Source of the DNA: Bacillota bacterium
Lineage (GTDB): Bacteria > Bacillota_A > Clostridia > Lachnospirales > Lachnospiraceae
Direction: 5' to 3'
Assembly (NCBI GenBank): GCA_023407175.1
Contig: JAEYMU010000025.1
Span: 1 to 64,000, forward strand
DNA length: 64,000 bases
Shown here: in pieces, positions 17,491 to 26,859 of the stretch
Numbering within the stretch: position 1 is the first letter of the stretch
How the letters are laid out: each line of letters opens with the position of its first letter
Made by a program: the position numbers and the translations under genes
The notes under the pieces: model-generated
Seen by the model: only the letters and a program-made list of their open reading frames with translations
Told to the model about the DNA's origin: nothing
Database searches by the model: none

Positions 17491-19467
17491 ATGAAAAAAC
17501 AAAGAAAAGCGCTGTTAGTATGCCTTTGCATATTATGTATAGGTACATCAGCTGGATTAAGCGGCTGTGCTGGAAAAGGAAAAACGGACACGAATGACAC
17601 TAAGACTACGCCGACGGCGGCTTTGGAATCGGGGACAGCACCGGAGACAGCGGTACCAGCTACGTTATCCTCGCTTACCGTAGCCTTCTCGAAGGAAAGC
17701 GGAGCATATGAGGGGGAATTTGAGCTCACATTAACCTGTGACGGACAAGCCGATATTTATTATACGACGGATGGCAGCAATCCGATTACAAGCTCTACAA
17801 GAAAGCTGTATTCCGCTGCGATAAAGATTGCGGACCGGAGTAACGATGAGAATTATGTAACGGCAGTGGACCCGTTCCTCTTTGATTCAGCCAATGTAAA
17901 AGTGAATAATACCAGGGACGGCTTTGTAAGTAGTCTGAACAGTACCCCTTCCAAGGAAGCGGTTGACAAATGCAGTGTTATCCGGGCTACCGCCCTTGAT
18001 CAGAGCGGGCTTTATTCCAAGGTGGCAACAAATACTTATTTCATTGGAAGCATGGCGGAGCATATCCAGGGGCTTCAGGAAAGCTGCGAGGCTGCCGGTA
18101 CGAGCCTTGCCGTTATCTCCATCAGCATCAATTATGAGGATATGTTTGACAAGACGAAGGGTATCTATGTTAAGGGCGATATTTATGACCAGTCGCTGAA
18201 GGATTATCTGACCACCGGCGAAGAGGTCACCGCAGATACCTCCCGGAGGCTGGAAGCAAATTATAACCAGAAGGGCAGAGAATGGGAGAGAAACATACAC
18301 ATTGATTATTTTGAAAGTGATGGGACAACTACCTCCTGTGAATTACAGCAGGATTGCGGAATCCGTATCCAGGGGAATTATTCCCGTTCCGATCTTTTTA
18401 AGGGCTTTCGTCTCTATGCAAGAGAGGAGTATGGTGCTAAGAATTTTGAATATCCCTTCTTCGGTGAGGATTTAAAGAATGATGCCGGAGAGACTATGAC
18501 GAAGTTTAAGACGCTGACTCTACGCAACGGCGGTAACTGTGCCTTTACCACCAAGTACAGCGATACCTACTGGCAGTCTCTGATAGAAGACCTGGATTGT
18601 GATACACAGTCCTCCAGACCCTGTGTGGTTTATATTGACGGGGAGTATTGGGGCTTATATGTGCTTCAGGAGGATTACTCTGAGGACTACTTCGAGGAAA
18701 CCCATGGGGTTGATTCAAAGGATGTTGTTGCCTATAAGGGCGATGCAGAGACCTATGACCTCGGTTATAAGCTGGACCTTGGCGACCTTCCGGAGGGAGA
18801 GACGGATGAAAGCTATTATTTTAAAGATTTGCTGAATTTCTTTCAGACCCATGAGGATTTATCAAGCGATGCCGATTATGAGGAATTTGCAAAGCTTGTC
18901 GATGTGGAATCAGCCAGGGATTACTTTGCAGTAGAAATCTGGATCAATAACAAATGGGACTGGCCGGGCAAGAACTGGACGCTTTGGAGAACGGCAAAGG
19001 CGGAGGACGGTAATCCTTATGCAGACGGAAGATGGCGCTTTTGCTTCTATGATGTGGAATTCGGCGGGGTGAGCGGCTCCGGGGATGCGTTTGCCAATAC
19101 CATCAAGGAGGACAATTATAAGCCCTACGGTTTACTGGATAGGGACACGAATAATCCGGCGGTATTGATTTATGTATACCTGATGACGAATGAAAAATTC
19201 CGGGAGGACTTTGCAAGCACCCTGCTGGGCCTAAGCGATAAGAATTTTCAAAATGATACGGCAGTTGCTGCGTTGAATAAATTCCGGGATACCTACAGTC
19301 CCCTTTATGACCAGTTCTTTGCAAGATATCCGGGCGCAGGCAGTACCGATAATGCAATCAATGGCGGTTATGCAAGCTATAAATGCATCCTGGATTTCCT
19401 GGGACTTAGAGCAGAGCATATACAGCCCATGCTCGATTATGTAGATCAGTATTTCAGTTCAAAATAG
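17491..19467 (+). CDS. CotH-family lipoprotein with chitobiase-like N-terminal domain
   Basis: A 658-residue lipoprotein; the lipobox is LSGC with C26. Residues about 65-160 resemble the chitobiase/beta-hexosaminidase C-terminal Ig-like module (YYTTDGSNP). The rest, about 185-640, is a CotH domain: GIRIQGNYSRSDLFKGFRLYA, TLTLRNGGN, VVYIDGEYWGLYVLQEDYSE and WRFCFYDVEFGG are recognisable. CotH proteins have an atypical protein-kinase fold, known from spore coat assembly. Surface members in gut clostridia are often linked to cellulosomes or carbohydrate-active proteins. The gene is monocistronic, with GGGAGG before the ATG and a terminator after the stop. The surface location is well supported; the target is unknown. 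Confidence 0.85.
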   Translation: MKKQRKALLVCLCILCIGTSAGLSGCAGKGKTDTNDTKTTPTAALESGTAPETAVPATLSSLTVAFSKESGAYEGEFELTLTCDGQADIYYTTDGSNPITSSTRKLYSAAIKIADRSNDENYVTAVDPFLFDSANVKVNNTRDGFVSSLNSTPSKEAVDKCSVIRATALDQSGLYSKVATNTYFIGSMAEHIQGLQESCEAAGTSLAVISISINYEDMFDKTKGIYVKGDIYDQSLKDYLTTGEEVTADTSRRLEANYNQKGREWERNIHIDYFESDGTTTSCELQQDCGIRIQGNYSRSDLFKGFRLYAREEYGAKNFEYPFFGEDLKNDAGETMTKFKTLTLRNGGNCAFTTKYSDTYWQSLIEDLDCDTQSSRPCVVYIDGEYWGLYVLQEDYSEDYFEETHGVDSKDVVAYKGDAETYDLGYKLDLGDLPEGETDESYYFKDLLNFFQTHEDLSSDADYEEFAKLVDVESARDYFAVEIWINNKWDWPGKNWTLWRTAKAEDGNPYADGRWRFCFYDVEFGGVSGSGDAFANTIKEDNYKPYGLLDRDTNNPAVLIYVYLMTNEKFREDFASTLLGLSDKNFQNDTAVAALNKFRDTYSPLYDQFFARYPGAGSTDNAINGGYASYKCILDFLGLRAEHIQPMLDYVDQYFSSK

Positions 19468-19486
19468 CTAATTTATCCAATCAAAG

Positions 19487-19535
19487 GAGTCTTTGCCAAG
19501 TAGCGGCATAAGCTATGAAGCAAAGGCTCTTTTTT
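19487..19535 (+). terminator. Rho-independent terminator after the CotH gene
   Basis: GAGTCTTTGC (19487-19496) pairs with GCAAAGGCTC (19520-19529) with one G-T wobble. It is followed by six T residues. Confidence 0.85.
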
Positions 19536-19675
19536 GTGCTTTTTTTACATAAATTTAAGATGAAATTGAACTAAAATTTCAGATAAATTCTGTAAATTGT
19601 TATACAATTATAGCAGAAGCATGTGTGGCGCGGAGTACTTATGTGAGTACTTCTTATGGAAAAGGAGGAAGAGAT

Positions 19676-20278
19676 ATGTATTTCTTTACACATATTTATA
19701 TGGCAAAAATATTGTACCACCATTTGGCAGAAGAAATCCCCCTGGATAAGCGGGCCTTTGCCTATGGCAATATTAAGCCGGATTTGCCTTCACCGCAGCG
19801 TAAAAATCATACACTGGAGAATTATCTGGCACAGGCCTGCATTTGTGCGGAGCAGTTAATGGAGGAAGAGGTTGATGTGAAGGATTTTTCGGTTAACCTG
19901 GGAGTGGTATGCCATTTCGTCTGTGATTTCTTCTGCTATTACCATCTGGAGGACGAAATACATGACAGAAAGCTCAAGCACTTTCTGTACGAACTGACCC
20001 TGCATTGGAAGCTTCACAGAATGGGACATAGAAGGGTGCGATTACTGATATCCGGTAAAAAGGAACCAAGAAGAGACCTGGAGGATATGATACTTAGCAT
20101 GCGTGCGGATTATATGCAGCAGCCCCATCTTATGAAAAAGGATATTCAATATGCTCTGGTCACTGCCAGATGGGCCTGTGACTCCATCCTGTATTATAAG
20201 AAATACACCTCGGAGCTTGCCAAAGAGGTGGAACAGGCCATCGGTGCCCTGCTGGTTACGGAAGGAGGAAGCATATGA
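19676..20278 (+). CDS. Zinc-dependent phospholipase C-like protein
   Basis: A protein of 200 residues. The ATG at 19676 is chosen because AAAGGAGG lies right before it; the GTG at 19625 has no such site. It starts MYFFTHIYMAK and contains AYGNIKPD and VVCHFVCDFFCYYH. The spaced His and Asp residues fit the metal ligands of the zinc-dependent phospholipase C/S1-P1 nuclease fold. There is no signal peptide, so it acts inside the cell, unlike secreted phospholipases C. Its stop overlaps the start of the glycosyltransferase gene by four bases, pointing to a joint role in glycolipid or envelope metabolism. The family call is fair; the activity is unproven. Confidence 0.75.
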   Translation: MYFFTHIYMAKILYHHLAEEIPLDKRAFAYGNIKPDLPSPQRKNHTLENYLAQACICAEQLMEEEVDVKDFSVNLGVVCHFVCDFFCYYHLEDEIHDRKLKHFLYELTLHWKLHRMGHRRVRLLISGKKEPRRDLEDMILSMRADYMQQPHLMKKDIQYALVTARWACDSILYYKKYTSELAKEVEQAIGALLVTEGGSI

Positions 20279-21435
20279 GAATTGCTGTCTTTACGGATAC
20301 CTATCTGCCGCAGATTAACGGGGTAACCAATACCTTATCGAGACTGCTGCGCTATTTTGAAGCAAAAGACATCGAATATAAGCTGTTCATACCAAAATAT
20401 GAGCTGGCGCCGGAGGATCAAAACATAGAAAACTTCTACAGCATTAAAATGCTGTTATATCCGGAGAACAGACTTGCATTTCCGAATTCATTTCGAATTT
20501 CTTCCGTACTGTCCGATTTCAGGCCGGATATCATACACATCATGACAGAATTCAATATGGGCTTGGCCGGTTTAAATTATGGCAAAAAGCACGGAATTCC
20601 CACGGTCTCCAATTATACCACTAACTTTTCACAATATACCGATTATTATAAATTAAATTTTTTAAAGAACTCTGTCTGGAGCTATCTAAGATGGTTTCAT
20701 ACACAGAATGGGATTACTCTCTGCCCCTCCAAGGTGGTGCAGCAGGAGCTGTATGAGAACGGAATTTGCAATACGCAGATTCTGTCCCGCGGGATTGACT
20801 GCGGAAGCTTCCATCCGGGTCTTCGCCGGGAGGAGCTTAGAGAAGACCTTGGAATTTCCGGTAAAGTGGCCTTTTTATATGTCGGAAGGGTATCCTGCGA
20901 GAAGGATTTGGATATTCTTTGCAGAAGCTATCATGAGGTCCGCTGCAAATACCGGGAACAGGTTGCACTCGTAATAACCGGGGACGGCCCCTATCTGGAG
21001 AAATGTAAACAGACCTTCCCCGAGGATACCATATTCACCGGTTACTTAAGGGGCAGTGAGCTTGCAAAAATGTATGCCTCCTGTGACATCTTTGTCTGTC
21101 CCTCCTCTACGGAGACCTTCGGCAATGTTATTCTGGAAGCAATGGCCTCTGGGACTCCGGTCATCGGAGCAGATGCGGGCGGGGTAGGAGAAATACTTAC
21201 CCATGGCTGGAACGGGTTGAAATTTTCCAAGCGAAACAGTGAGGAGCTGACCATGGCCATGTCCAGACTGGTGGAGGATATTGACCTAAGGGATTATCTC
21301 AAGGAAAATGCATTGGAATATACGGCAAAGAAATCCTGGAAAATGATTTTTGACGGACTTTTAGATATCTATGAGGAGATACTTAATCAAAAGAGAATGA
21401 GCTCCGTCAGTCTTAAGGTATCTGGCTATGATTAA
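20275..21435 (+). CDS. GT4 family glycosyltransferase
   Basis: A 386-residue GT-B fold enzyme. The N-terminus MRIAVFTDTYLPQINGVTNTL is a glycosyltransferase 4 acceptor domain; the C-terminal nucleotide-sugar domain has STETFGNVILEAMASGTPV with the EX7E motif at about 279-300. The opening is typical of glycosyltransferases that add hexoses to diacylglycerol or phosphatidylinositol. It overlaps the phospholipase-like gene by four bases and the ugd gene by eight, so the three are translationally coupled. With Ugd next to it, a glucuronosyl or glucosyl lipid product is a reasonable inference. The cytosolic side of the membrane is the expected site. Confidence 0.85.
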   Translation: MRIAVFTDTYLPQINGVTNTLSRLLRYFEAKDIEYKLFIPKYELAPEDQNIENFYSIKMLLYPENRLAFPNSFRISSVLSDFRPDIIHIMTEFNMGLAGLNYGKKHGIPTVSNYTTNFSQYTDYYKLNFLKNSVWSYLRWFHTQNGITLCPSKVVQQELYENGICNTQILSRGIDCGSFHPGLRREELREDLGISGKVAFLYVGRVSCEKDLDILCRSYHEVRCKYREQVALVITGDGPYLEKCKQTFPEDTIFTGYLRGSELAKMYASCDIFVCPSSTETFGNVILEAMASGTPVIGADAGGVGEILTHGWNGLKFSKRNSEELTMAMSRLVEDIDLRDYLKENALEYTAKKSWKMIFDGLLDIYEEILNQKRMSSVSLKVSGYD

Positions 21436-22753
21436 AATTGCAATCGTAGGAAGTGGATATGTGGGACTGGTGACCGGAGTATGCCTGTCGGATTTTGGCT
21501 GGCAGGTCACCTGTGTGGATAAAAGGGAAGAGGTAGTTGCAAAGCTTAGGTCAGGTAAGGCTCCGATCTATGAGCCAGGGCTGGAGGACCTGCTGTCAAG
21601 AAACTTATATTACAGGAGAGTGAGCTTTACCACGGACTTAGAAAGCGCGGTAAAGGAAAACGATGTTATCTTTATTGCGGTGGGAACTCCGCAAAAAGAG
21701 GATGGCAGTGCAGATTTAAGCAATGTCTTTGAAGTGGCCCGATGCATCGGGCAGTACATGAATGCAAAGAAGATTATTGTGGATAAATCGACGGTTCCGG
21801 TAGGAACAGGCCAACTGGTGAGGAGTATCATACAGGAGGAGCTTGCAGCCAGAGGAACGGCCTATGATTTTGATATGGTCTCTAATCCGGAATTTCTAAG
21901 GCAGGGCTCGGCAATCCAGGATTTTACCCATGCCGACCGTGTGGTAATCGGTGCGGAATCACAGGAAGCAATTGATACGATGAAGGAGGTATATAGGGTA
22001 TTGTTCTTAAATGAAACGCCCTTCCTGATTACAGGCATAGAGACAGCTGAGCTGGTAAAATACGCTTCCAATGCGTTCCTGGCAACTAAGATATCCTTTG
22101 TTAACGAGCTGACACTGCTGTGTGAAAAAACCGGAGCCAATATCCAGCAGGTGGCCAAGGGAATGGGAATGGATGGGCGAATCGGTGCAAAGTTCCTGCA
22201 TGCAGGCTCCGGTTACGGCGGAAGCTGCTTTCCTAAGGATACCAAGGCTTTGGTGCATATCGGAAGCCAGCTTGGGTGCCAACTTGGAATTGTGAAAGCC
22301 ACCATTGAAGCGAATGAAAGACAAAAGCAGCGAATGGTGGAGATGATTATCCAGGCGATGGGACCGCTGGAAGGAAGGCGGTTGGGTGTTCTGGGACTTG
22401 CGTTTAAGAATAATACGGATGATATGCGGGATGCGCCGTCGGTGACGATTATCAGCGACTTGGCTGCCTGCGGTACACAATTTCGGGTCTATGATCCAAA
22501 GGCGATGCATAATGCTGTCAAGGTGTTTGAGAGCAAAGGGATTACCTCACTGCATTATTGTGAAGATGAATATGATACGGTAAAGGGTGTGGAGGGAGTT
22601 ATCCTGATGACAGAATGGAATCAGTTCCGAAGCCTTGATCTGGAGCGGATTAAGGAGAACATGAGCGGTGATTTTTTCTTTGATCTGCGAAATATATACT
22701 CCAAGGAGCTTATGCTCCAGAAGGGCTTTCGGTATTACTGTGTGGGCAGATAA
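21428..22753 (+). CDS. ugd: UDP-glucose 6-dehydrogenase
   Basis: A 441-residue enzyme that oxidises UDP-glucose to UDP-glucuronate with two NAD+. The NAD-binding loop IVGSGYVGLV is at residues 4-13, the substrate motif STVPVGTG is near 120, and the catalytic cysteine lies in GSGYGGSCFPKD (C267). Length and all three domains are normal. The start codon lies inside the end of the glycosyltransferase gene. The product would be a donor for that enzyme or for envelope polysaccharides. The reaction is assigned with high confidence; the product's fate is inference. Confidence 0.93.
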   Translation: MIKIAIVGSGYVGLVTGVCLSDFGWQVTCVDKREEVVAKLRSGKAPIYEPGLEDLLSRNLYYRRVSFTTDLESAVKENDVIFIAVGTPQKEDGSADLSNVFEVARCIGQYMNAKKIIVDKSTVPVGTGQLVRSIIQEELAARGTAYDFDMVSNPEFLRQGSAIQDFTHADRVVIGAESQEAIDTMKEVYRVLFLNETPFLITGIETAELVKYASNAFLATKISFVNELTLLCEKTGANIQQVAKGMGMDGRIGAKFLHAGSGYGGSCFPKDTKALVHIGSQLGCQLGIVKATIEANERQKQRMVEMIIQAMGPLEGRRLGVLGLAFKNNTDDMRDAPSVTIISDLAACGTQFRVYDPKAMHNAVKVFESKGITSLHYCEDEYDTVKGVEGVILMTEWNQFRSLDLERIKENMSGDFFFDLRNIYSKELMLQKGFRYYCVGR

Positions 22754-22823
22754 TGAAATAAAAAAGACTTTGTTAATTGCTTCAAAGAATAATAAGTTAC
22801 AGGAACTAATTCAAAGGAAAGGC

Positions 22824-24056
22824 ATGTTGTTTGTCATGAAAAATCCAATCTTTCAGGGGAAGAATATTCACAGTCTGCTTCAGGGGAGAATTCCGGGACA
22901 GCTTGTGATTCAGTATACCAATGCCTGCAATGCAACCTGCCCCCAATGCAGCATGAGAAAATCCATGATATATGCGCGCAGTAAGATATCAGAGGAAGAA
23001 ATATATAAGATCATCGATTCGGCAGAGAAGCAGAAGATACAGGCTCTCTCCTTCACAGGCGGAGAGCCTTTTCTTTATAAGGAGGAGCTGCTGCGTCTGC
23101 TTAATTATGCCTCAAGGCGGGACATACCCTACCTTAGAACGGGCACAAACGGCTTTCTGTTTATGAATTCCCAGAGCAGTGATTTTACGGACAGAATGCA
23201 TCGGCTGGCGCAGGAGCTGTCCAAAACCAGACTTCGTAATCTGTGGATCAGCATAGACTCCGCAGATGCAAAAACCCATGAGCAGATGCGGGGACTTCCT
23301 GATGTTATCCGGGGAATTGAGAAGGCACTTCCGATTTTCCACCAGTATGGAATTTATCCGGCTGCGAATCTTGGGATTAACAGAAATACCGGAGGGATGG
23401 GAAGTCTTCCGGAGCAAATGACAGAGGCAGAGGAGTTTTATGCAGCCGCAAGGGCATCCTTTCAGGCCTTCTACCAATTTGTAATTAATTTAGGCTTTAC
23501 CATGGTCAATGCCTGCTATCCCATGAGCATGGAGCAGGAGGAAGAAGGGGGAATGCAGGCGGTCTATGGGGCTACCTCGGCCAATCCTGTCATAAAATTC
23601 ACCAGAGAGGAAAAAATACAGCTGTTTCAGGCACTCATGGATACCATCCCGGAGTATCGAAGCAGGATAAAAATATTTACCCCGCTGGTATCGCTCTATT
23701 CACTGATCCGGCAATATCAGGGAGAGGAAAGCTTTTCCCTGCCCTGTAGGGGCGGTATTGATTTCTTTTTTATTGATGCGGCAGATGGAAAAACCTATCC
23801 CTGTGGCTACAGGGGCAATGAAAATATGGGCAAATTCTATCAGATGGAGGCTGACTCATTAAAGCTCAAGCCTTTTTGTAAGGCATGTGACTGGGAATGC
23901 TTCCGTGATCCCTCGGAGCTGCTCGGCTATCTCATCCATACCGTTAGAAATCCCTTCCGCCTTATCACAGACAACAGGGATTCTGCTTATAAAGCCTTAT
24001 GGAAGAAGGATATCCGCTATTATATAAACTGTAATTTTTTTGACGGAAGAAAATGA
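22824..24056 (+). CDS. Radical SAM protein with C-terminal cysteine-rich region
   Basis: The start at 22824 (MLFVMKNPIFQGK) has AAAGGA upstream; a longer frame reaching back into ugd is unlikely. The protein has 410 residues. C35-x3-C39-x2-C42 (CNATCPQC) binds the [4Fe-4S] cluster, and SFTGGEP is the SAM-contacting GGE motif. A C-terminal set of cysteines (CRGG, YPCGYRG, FCKACDWEC) suggests an auxiliary cluster like those in SPASM/twitch proteins. It follows ugd by 70 bases with no terminator, so it belongs to the same operon. Possible roles are sugar or lipid modification; the substrate cannot be read from the sequence. Confidence 0.82.
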   Translation: MLFVMKNPIFQGKNIHSLLQGRIPGQLVIQYTNACNATCPQCSMRKSMIYARSKISEEEIYKIIDSAEKQKIQALSFTGGEPFLYKEELLRLLNYASRRDIPYLRTGTNGFLFMNSQSSDFTDRMHRLAQELSKTRLRNLWISIDSADAKTHEQMRGLPDVIRGIEKALPIFHQYGIYPAANLGINRNTGGMGSLPEQMTEAEEFYAAARASFQAFYQFVINLGFTMVNACYPMSMEQEEEGGMQAVYGATSANPVIKFTREEKIQLFQALMDTIPEYRSRIKIFTPLVSLYSLIRQYQGEESFSLPCRGGIDFFFIDAADGKTYPCGYRGNENMGKFYQMEADSLKLKPFCKACDWECFRDPSELLGYLIHTVRNPFRLITDNRDSAYKALWKKDIRYYINCNFFDGRK

Positions 24057-24096
24057 ACAGAAAAGAATAAAATTATAACAAGATTTAATTAATTGA

Positions 24097-24140
24097 AATA
24101 CATGTAAAAAGAGCGGTTCTCCGCTCTTTTTACATGTATT
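24097..24140. terminator. Strong bidirectional terminator
   Basis: A perfect 20-base stem (24097-24116 with 24121-24140) has a TTCT loop. The GC core GAGCGG/CCGCTC is flanked by AAAAA and TTTTT. It lies between the convergent radical SAM and choice-anchor genes and serves both. Confidence 0.92.
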
Positions 24141-24154
24141 AAATCGTGATTTAA

Positions 24155-25999
24155 TTATATGAAACGTGCTCTGTTGTTATTGTTTTTCTTAAGTACGATC
24201 AGTGCAGCGATAAGCATACCGGAGCAGGTAAGGATAAACATCCGGGAGCTGTCACCCGTATCAGGTGCTTCCGTGGCGGCTTCCTGAGCATCGGTGGCTG
24301 CCGAGGTATTTTCCATGGCAGAGGAGCTCTCTGTTTCGTCTATGGTCAGAATATCCTTCGGATTGTCGGTATCCTCTGTAACAGCCGAGGTGGTATCAAT
24401 AAGGATTTCCAGAACACTTACGTTACCGGATACCTCATTGGCAACCAGGAGCAGGGGCATTCCGGTAGGACTGTCCAGCGCCTGGATGACACATAAGCCT
24501 TCCGGTGCCAGTGCACCGCTGTCTTCTATGCTGCTGCCGTCAAAGCTTCTTAAGTTGATGTAATCGGTATAGATGGCATTGGCCGGGTCAGAAATGTCAT
24601 ACATCATTACTCCGCCGATCCGCTCAAGGCCAATGAAGGCGTAAGTGCTGTCACCAGCGCTTAATACGGCAACATTTTCAGGCTCCGGTCCCTTCTTGGG
24701 GCTGCGGGAGTCAAGCTTTACCTTATCATTGGAGGAGTTGAAATAATCAGGATACAGCTTTGCGGTGATGGTCTCAAAGTCATTGCCGCTGTCGTATACC
24801 TGTTCTAAGGTGGCTGCATTCCAGATGGAGAAGGAACGTCCTCCGAACAGATATTGCTTCTCGGGATCAAGCCCATCGATGGTTGAGGAATCAATTACCA
24901 CAATCTCATAATCGGTACTGTCACCGGTTACTGTACCGGCAATCTCATTGACATAGGCACCGGGCTCCTCACCCCATTCCCTGCTATCCCCTTCATTAGC
25001 AGTTATAATATATTGCCGGCCATCAATATTATAGGTGGCAATTCCATCGGGCATATAGGTACCATATAGGTTTTGCGTCTCAAGCTCTGCCTTTTTATCG
25101 GAGATAACATCAAGTGCATTCGAAGTCAGATTATGATCCTTAAAGCCAAGCCCCTGAACACTTAGAATTTGATTTTGCCGGAGGTCTACCGTGGCGATTG
25201 CATTTGCTTCCTGCAGGGTTACATAGGCATATTGGCCATTCTCTGATATTGCGATGTATTCAGGCTCCAAATCAACGGAGGGAAGGGTGTCCTTTTTTAG
25301 CAGCACCTGATCTGCAACCAGTGCATCACGTTTTGCATCAAAGGCTGTAAAATCAAGATTTTTTACGGTGGCCTTCTCAAGACCCTGGGATAGATCGACA
25401 ACAGTTACAGAGCCCTTGGGATCAACAGCTCCCTCTCCTGTATAGCCTTCCCGGGGCTCACCTTCATCTGCGCTTAAGAGGTAGTTGCCATCCGGCGAGA
25501 AGATAACCATATCCGGCTGCACCCCTGCATTAAAATGTGTTATGTAATTGCCGTCATAGTCAAGAATAACAAGGCTTCCGTTTTCATCATAATTCTCAGC
25601 CTGTACGGCAATGGCAATAATATCAAGCTTTGTATTTACATCAACGCTGGTAATATCTCCTACGCTGAAGCTTTCCTTCGCACCCAATGCAATGACGTCC
25701 AGTCTGGTATCACAGGTCAGTTTTGTCAGCTCAGAGGAATTGATATTACCGATAGAAACAATATCTACGGACCTTACAGCTCCGTTTACAAGGTAGATTT
25801 TCTGATTGTCTGCATTGTATTTTACAATTTCTGCAACACCTCCGTCTGCGTTGCTGATGCCGGTACTGTAATCAGCAATCTGGTTTATCATACCTCCTGC
25901 ACTCGTCTGCAAATCAGCAGCAGATACCGGTACACTGCCGCTTGTGCAAAGCAGAGTAACCATGGATAAAAGCAATGCGGATATTTTCTTCCTTTTCAT
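24155..25999 (-). CDS. Choice-of-anchor I-type surface protein, sortase-anchored
   Basis: A 614-residue exported protein. The ATG at 25999 (MKRKKISALLLSM) follows GGAGG and is preferred to an in-frame ATG at 26026. A signal peptide covers about 1-28. The body is a beta-propeller-like repeat domain (IIAIAVQAENYDENGSLVILD, SPDGNYLLSADEGEPREGY, TANEGDSREW) typical of the choice-anchor I family, seen next to alkaline phosphatase-like modules. The C-terminus has APDTGDSS, a hydrophobic helix (MFILTCSGMLIAALIVL) and a KKNNNNRAR tail. That is an LPXTG-like sorting signal in which the Leu is replaced. The protein is expected on the cell wall; its ligand or enzyme activity is not known. Confidence 0.82.
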   Translation of the reverse strand: MKRKKISALLLSMVTLLCTSGSVPVSAADLQTSAGGMINQIADYSTGISNADGGVAEIVKYNADNQKIYLVNGAVRSVDIVSIGNINSSELTKLTCDTRLDVIALGAKESFSVGDITSVDVNTKLDIIAIAVQAENYDENGSLVILDYDGNYITHFNAGVQPDMVIFSPDGNYLLSADEGEPREGYTGEGAVDPKGSVTVVDLSQGLEKATVKNLDFTAFDAKRDALVADQVLLKKDTLPSVDLEPEYIAISENGQYAYVTLQEANAIATVDLRQNQILSVQGLGFKDHNLTSNALDVISDKKAELETQNLYGTYMPDGIATYNIDGRQYIITANEGDSREWGEEPGAYVNEIAGTVTGDSTDYEIVVIDSSTIDGLDPEKQYLFGGRSFSIWNAATLEQVYDSGNDFETITAKLYPDYFNSSNDKVKLDSRSPKKGPEPENVAVLSAGDSTYAFIGLERIGGVMMYDISDPANAIYTDYINLRSFDGSSIEDSGALAPEGLCVIQALDSPTGMPLLLVANEVSGNVSVLEILIDTTSAVTEDTDNPKDILTIDETESSSAMENTSAATDAQEAATEAPDTGDSSRMFILTCSGMLIAALIVLKKNNNNRARFI

Positions 26000-26146
26000 A
26001 TATGACCTCCATTTTTCCGTAGACACTTCGTTCCCTTTCAGTATTGTTTTACACTACAGCTTTAAGTATAGTGAAATCCATAGAAAGAGCTACCATACTC
26101 GTGTTAAATGAATGAAAAATGGATATAAAATCAAGAAAGGTCACAG

Positions 26147-26818
26147 TTAGGCGATGGCTCCATCCCTAACCAGTATAATACGGTTTCCATACTGTGCAGA
26201 TTCCCTGGAATGGGTGACCTGAATTATGGTCTTTCCTTCCTCCTGGTTGATTTTCTTAAACAAGCTCATAATGTCGTCACCGGTCTTTGAATCCAGGTTC
26301 CCAATTGGTTCGTCGGCAAGGAGGATATCTGGGTTATTGATAAGGGCTCTGGCGATGGCGACACGCTGCTGCTGGCCGCCGGATAACCGGGTCGGATAGG
26401 ATTTCTGTTTCTGTGTCAGCCCGACTACCTCCAACAGGTGCTTTAGTCTTTCCTTATAATTTTTTTTTCTGCCCCCGTTTAATAACACAGGGAGAAGTAT
26501 ATTATCCTCAACCGTCAGATGGGGGACCAGGTTATAGAACTGGAATACAAAGCCGATGGAATTACGTCTTAGGGAGCTTTCTAAAGTATCGTTCATCTCA
26601 TTCAGTCTGCAATTGCTGACGGTAACCACACCGGAGGTGGGCTTTTCCAGACCGCCCATCAGATATAACAGGGTGCTTTTCCCAGAGCCGCTGGGACCCA
26701 TGATGGAGACAAATTCTCCTTTATAGATATCCAGATTGATATTTTTGATAACCTCAACAGCAACATCTTCATTTTGGTAGGTTTTATTTAGTTCCTTTAA
26801 TTCAATTGCTTTTTCCAT
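26147..26818 (-). CDS. ABC transporter ATPase, MacB/LolD type
   Basis: A 223-residue ATPase: Walker [10 protein letters not shown] at residues 41-49, LSGGQQQR signature, Walker [16 protein letters not shown] and H-loop QVTHS. The DEPTGNLD-like motif and length are those of ATPases that pair with FtsX/MacB permeases and drive mechanotransmission or peptide/lipid export. It lies 41 bases downstream of its permease gene on the same strand. No two-component system of the BceRS type is beside it, so a drug-sensing role is not supported. Confidence 0.9.
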   Translation of the reverse strand: MEKAIELKELNKTYQNEDVAVEVIKNINLDIYKGEFVSIMGPSGSGKSTLLYLMGGLEKPTSGVVTVSNCRLNEMNDTLESSLRRNSIGFVFQFYNLVPHLTVEDNILLPVLLNGGRKKNYKERLKHLLEVVGLTQKQKSYPTRLSGGQQQRVAIARALINNPDILLADEPIGNLDSKTGDDIMSLFKKINQEEGKTIIQVTHSRESAQYGNRIILVRDGAIA

Positions 26819-26859
26819 GATAAGAGCTCCTTTATTTTGAATTGTTTTTGTATTGTAAA

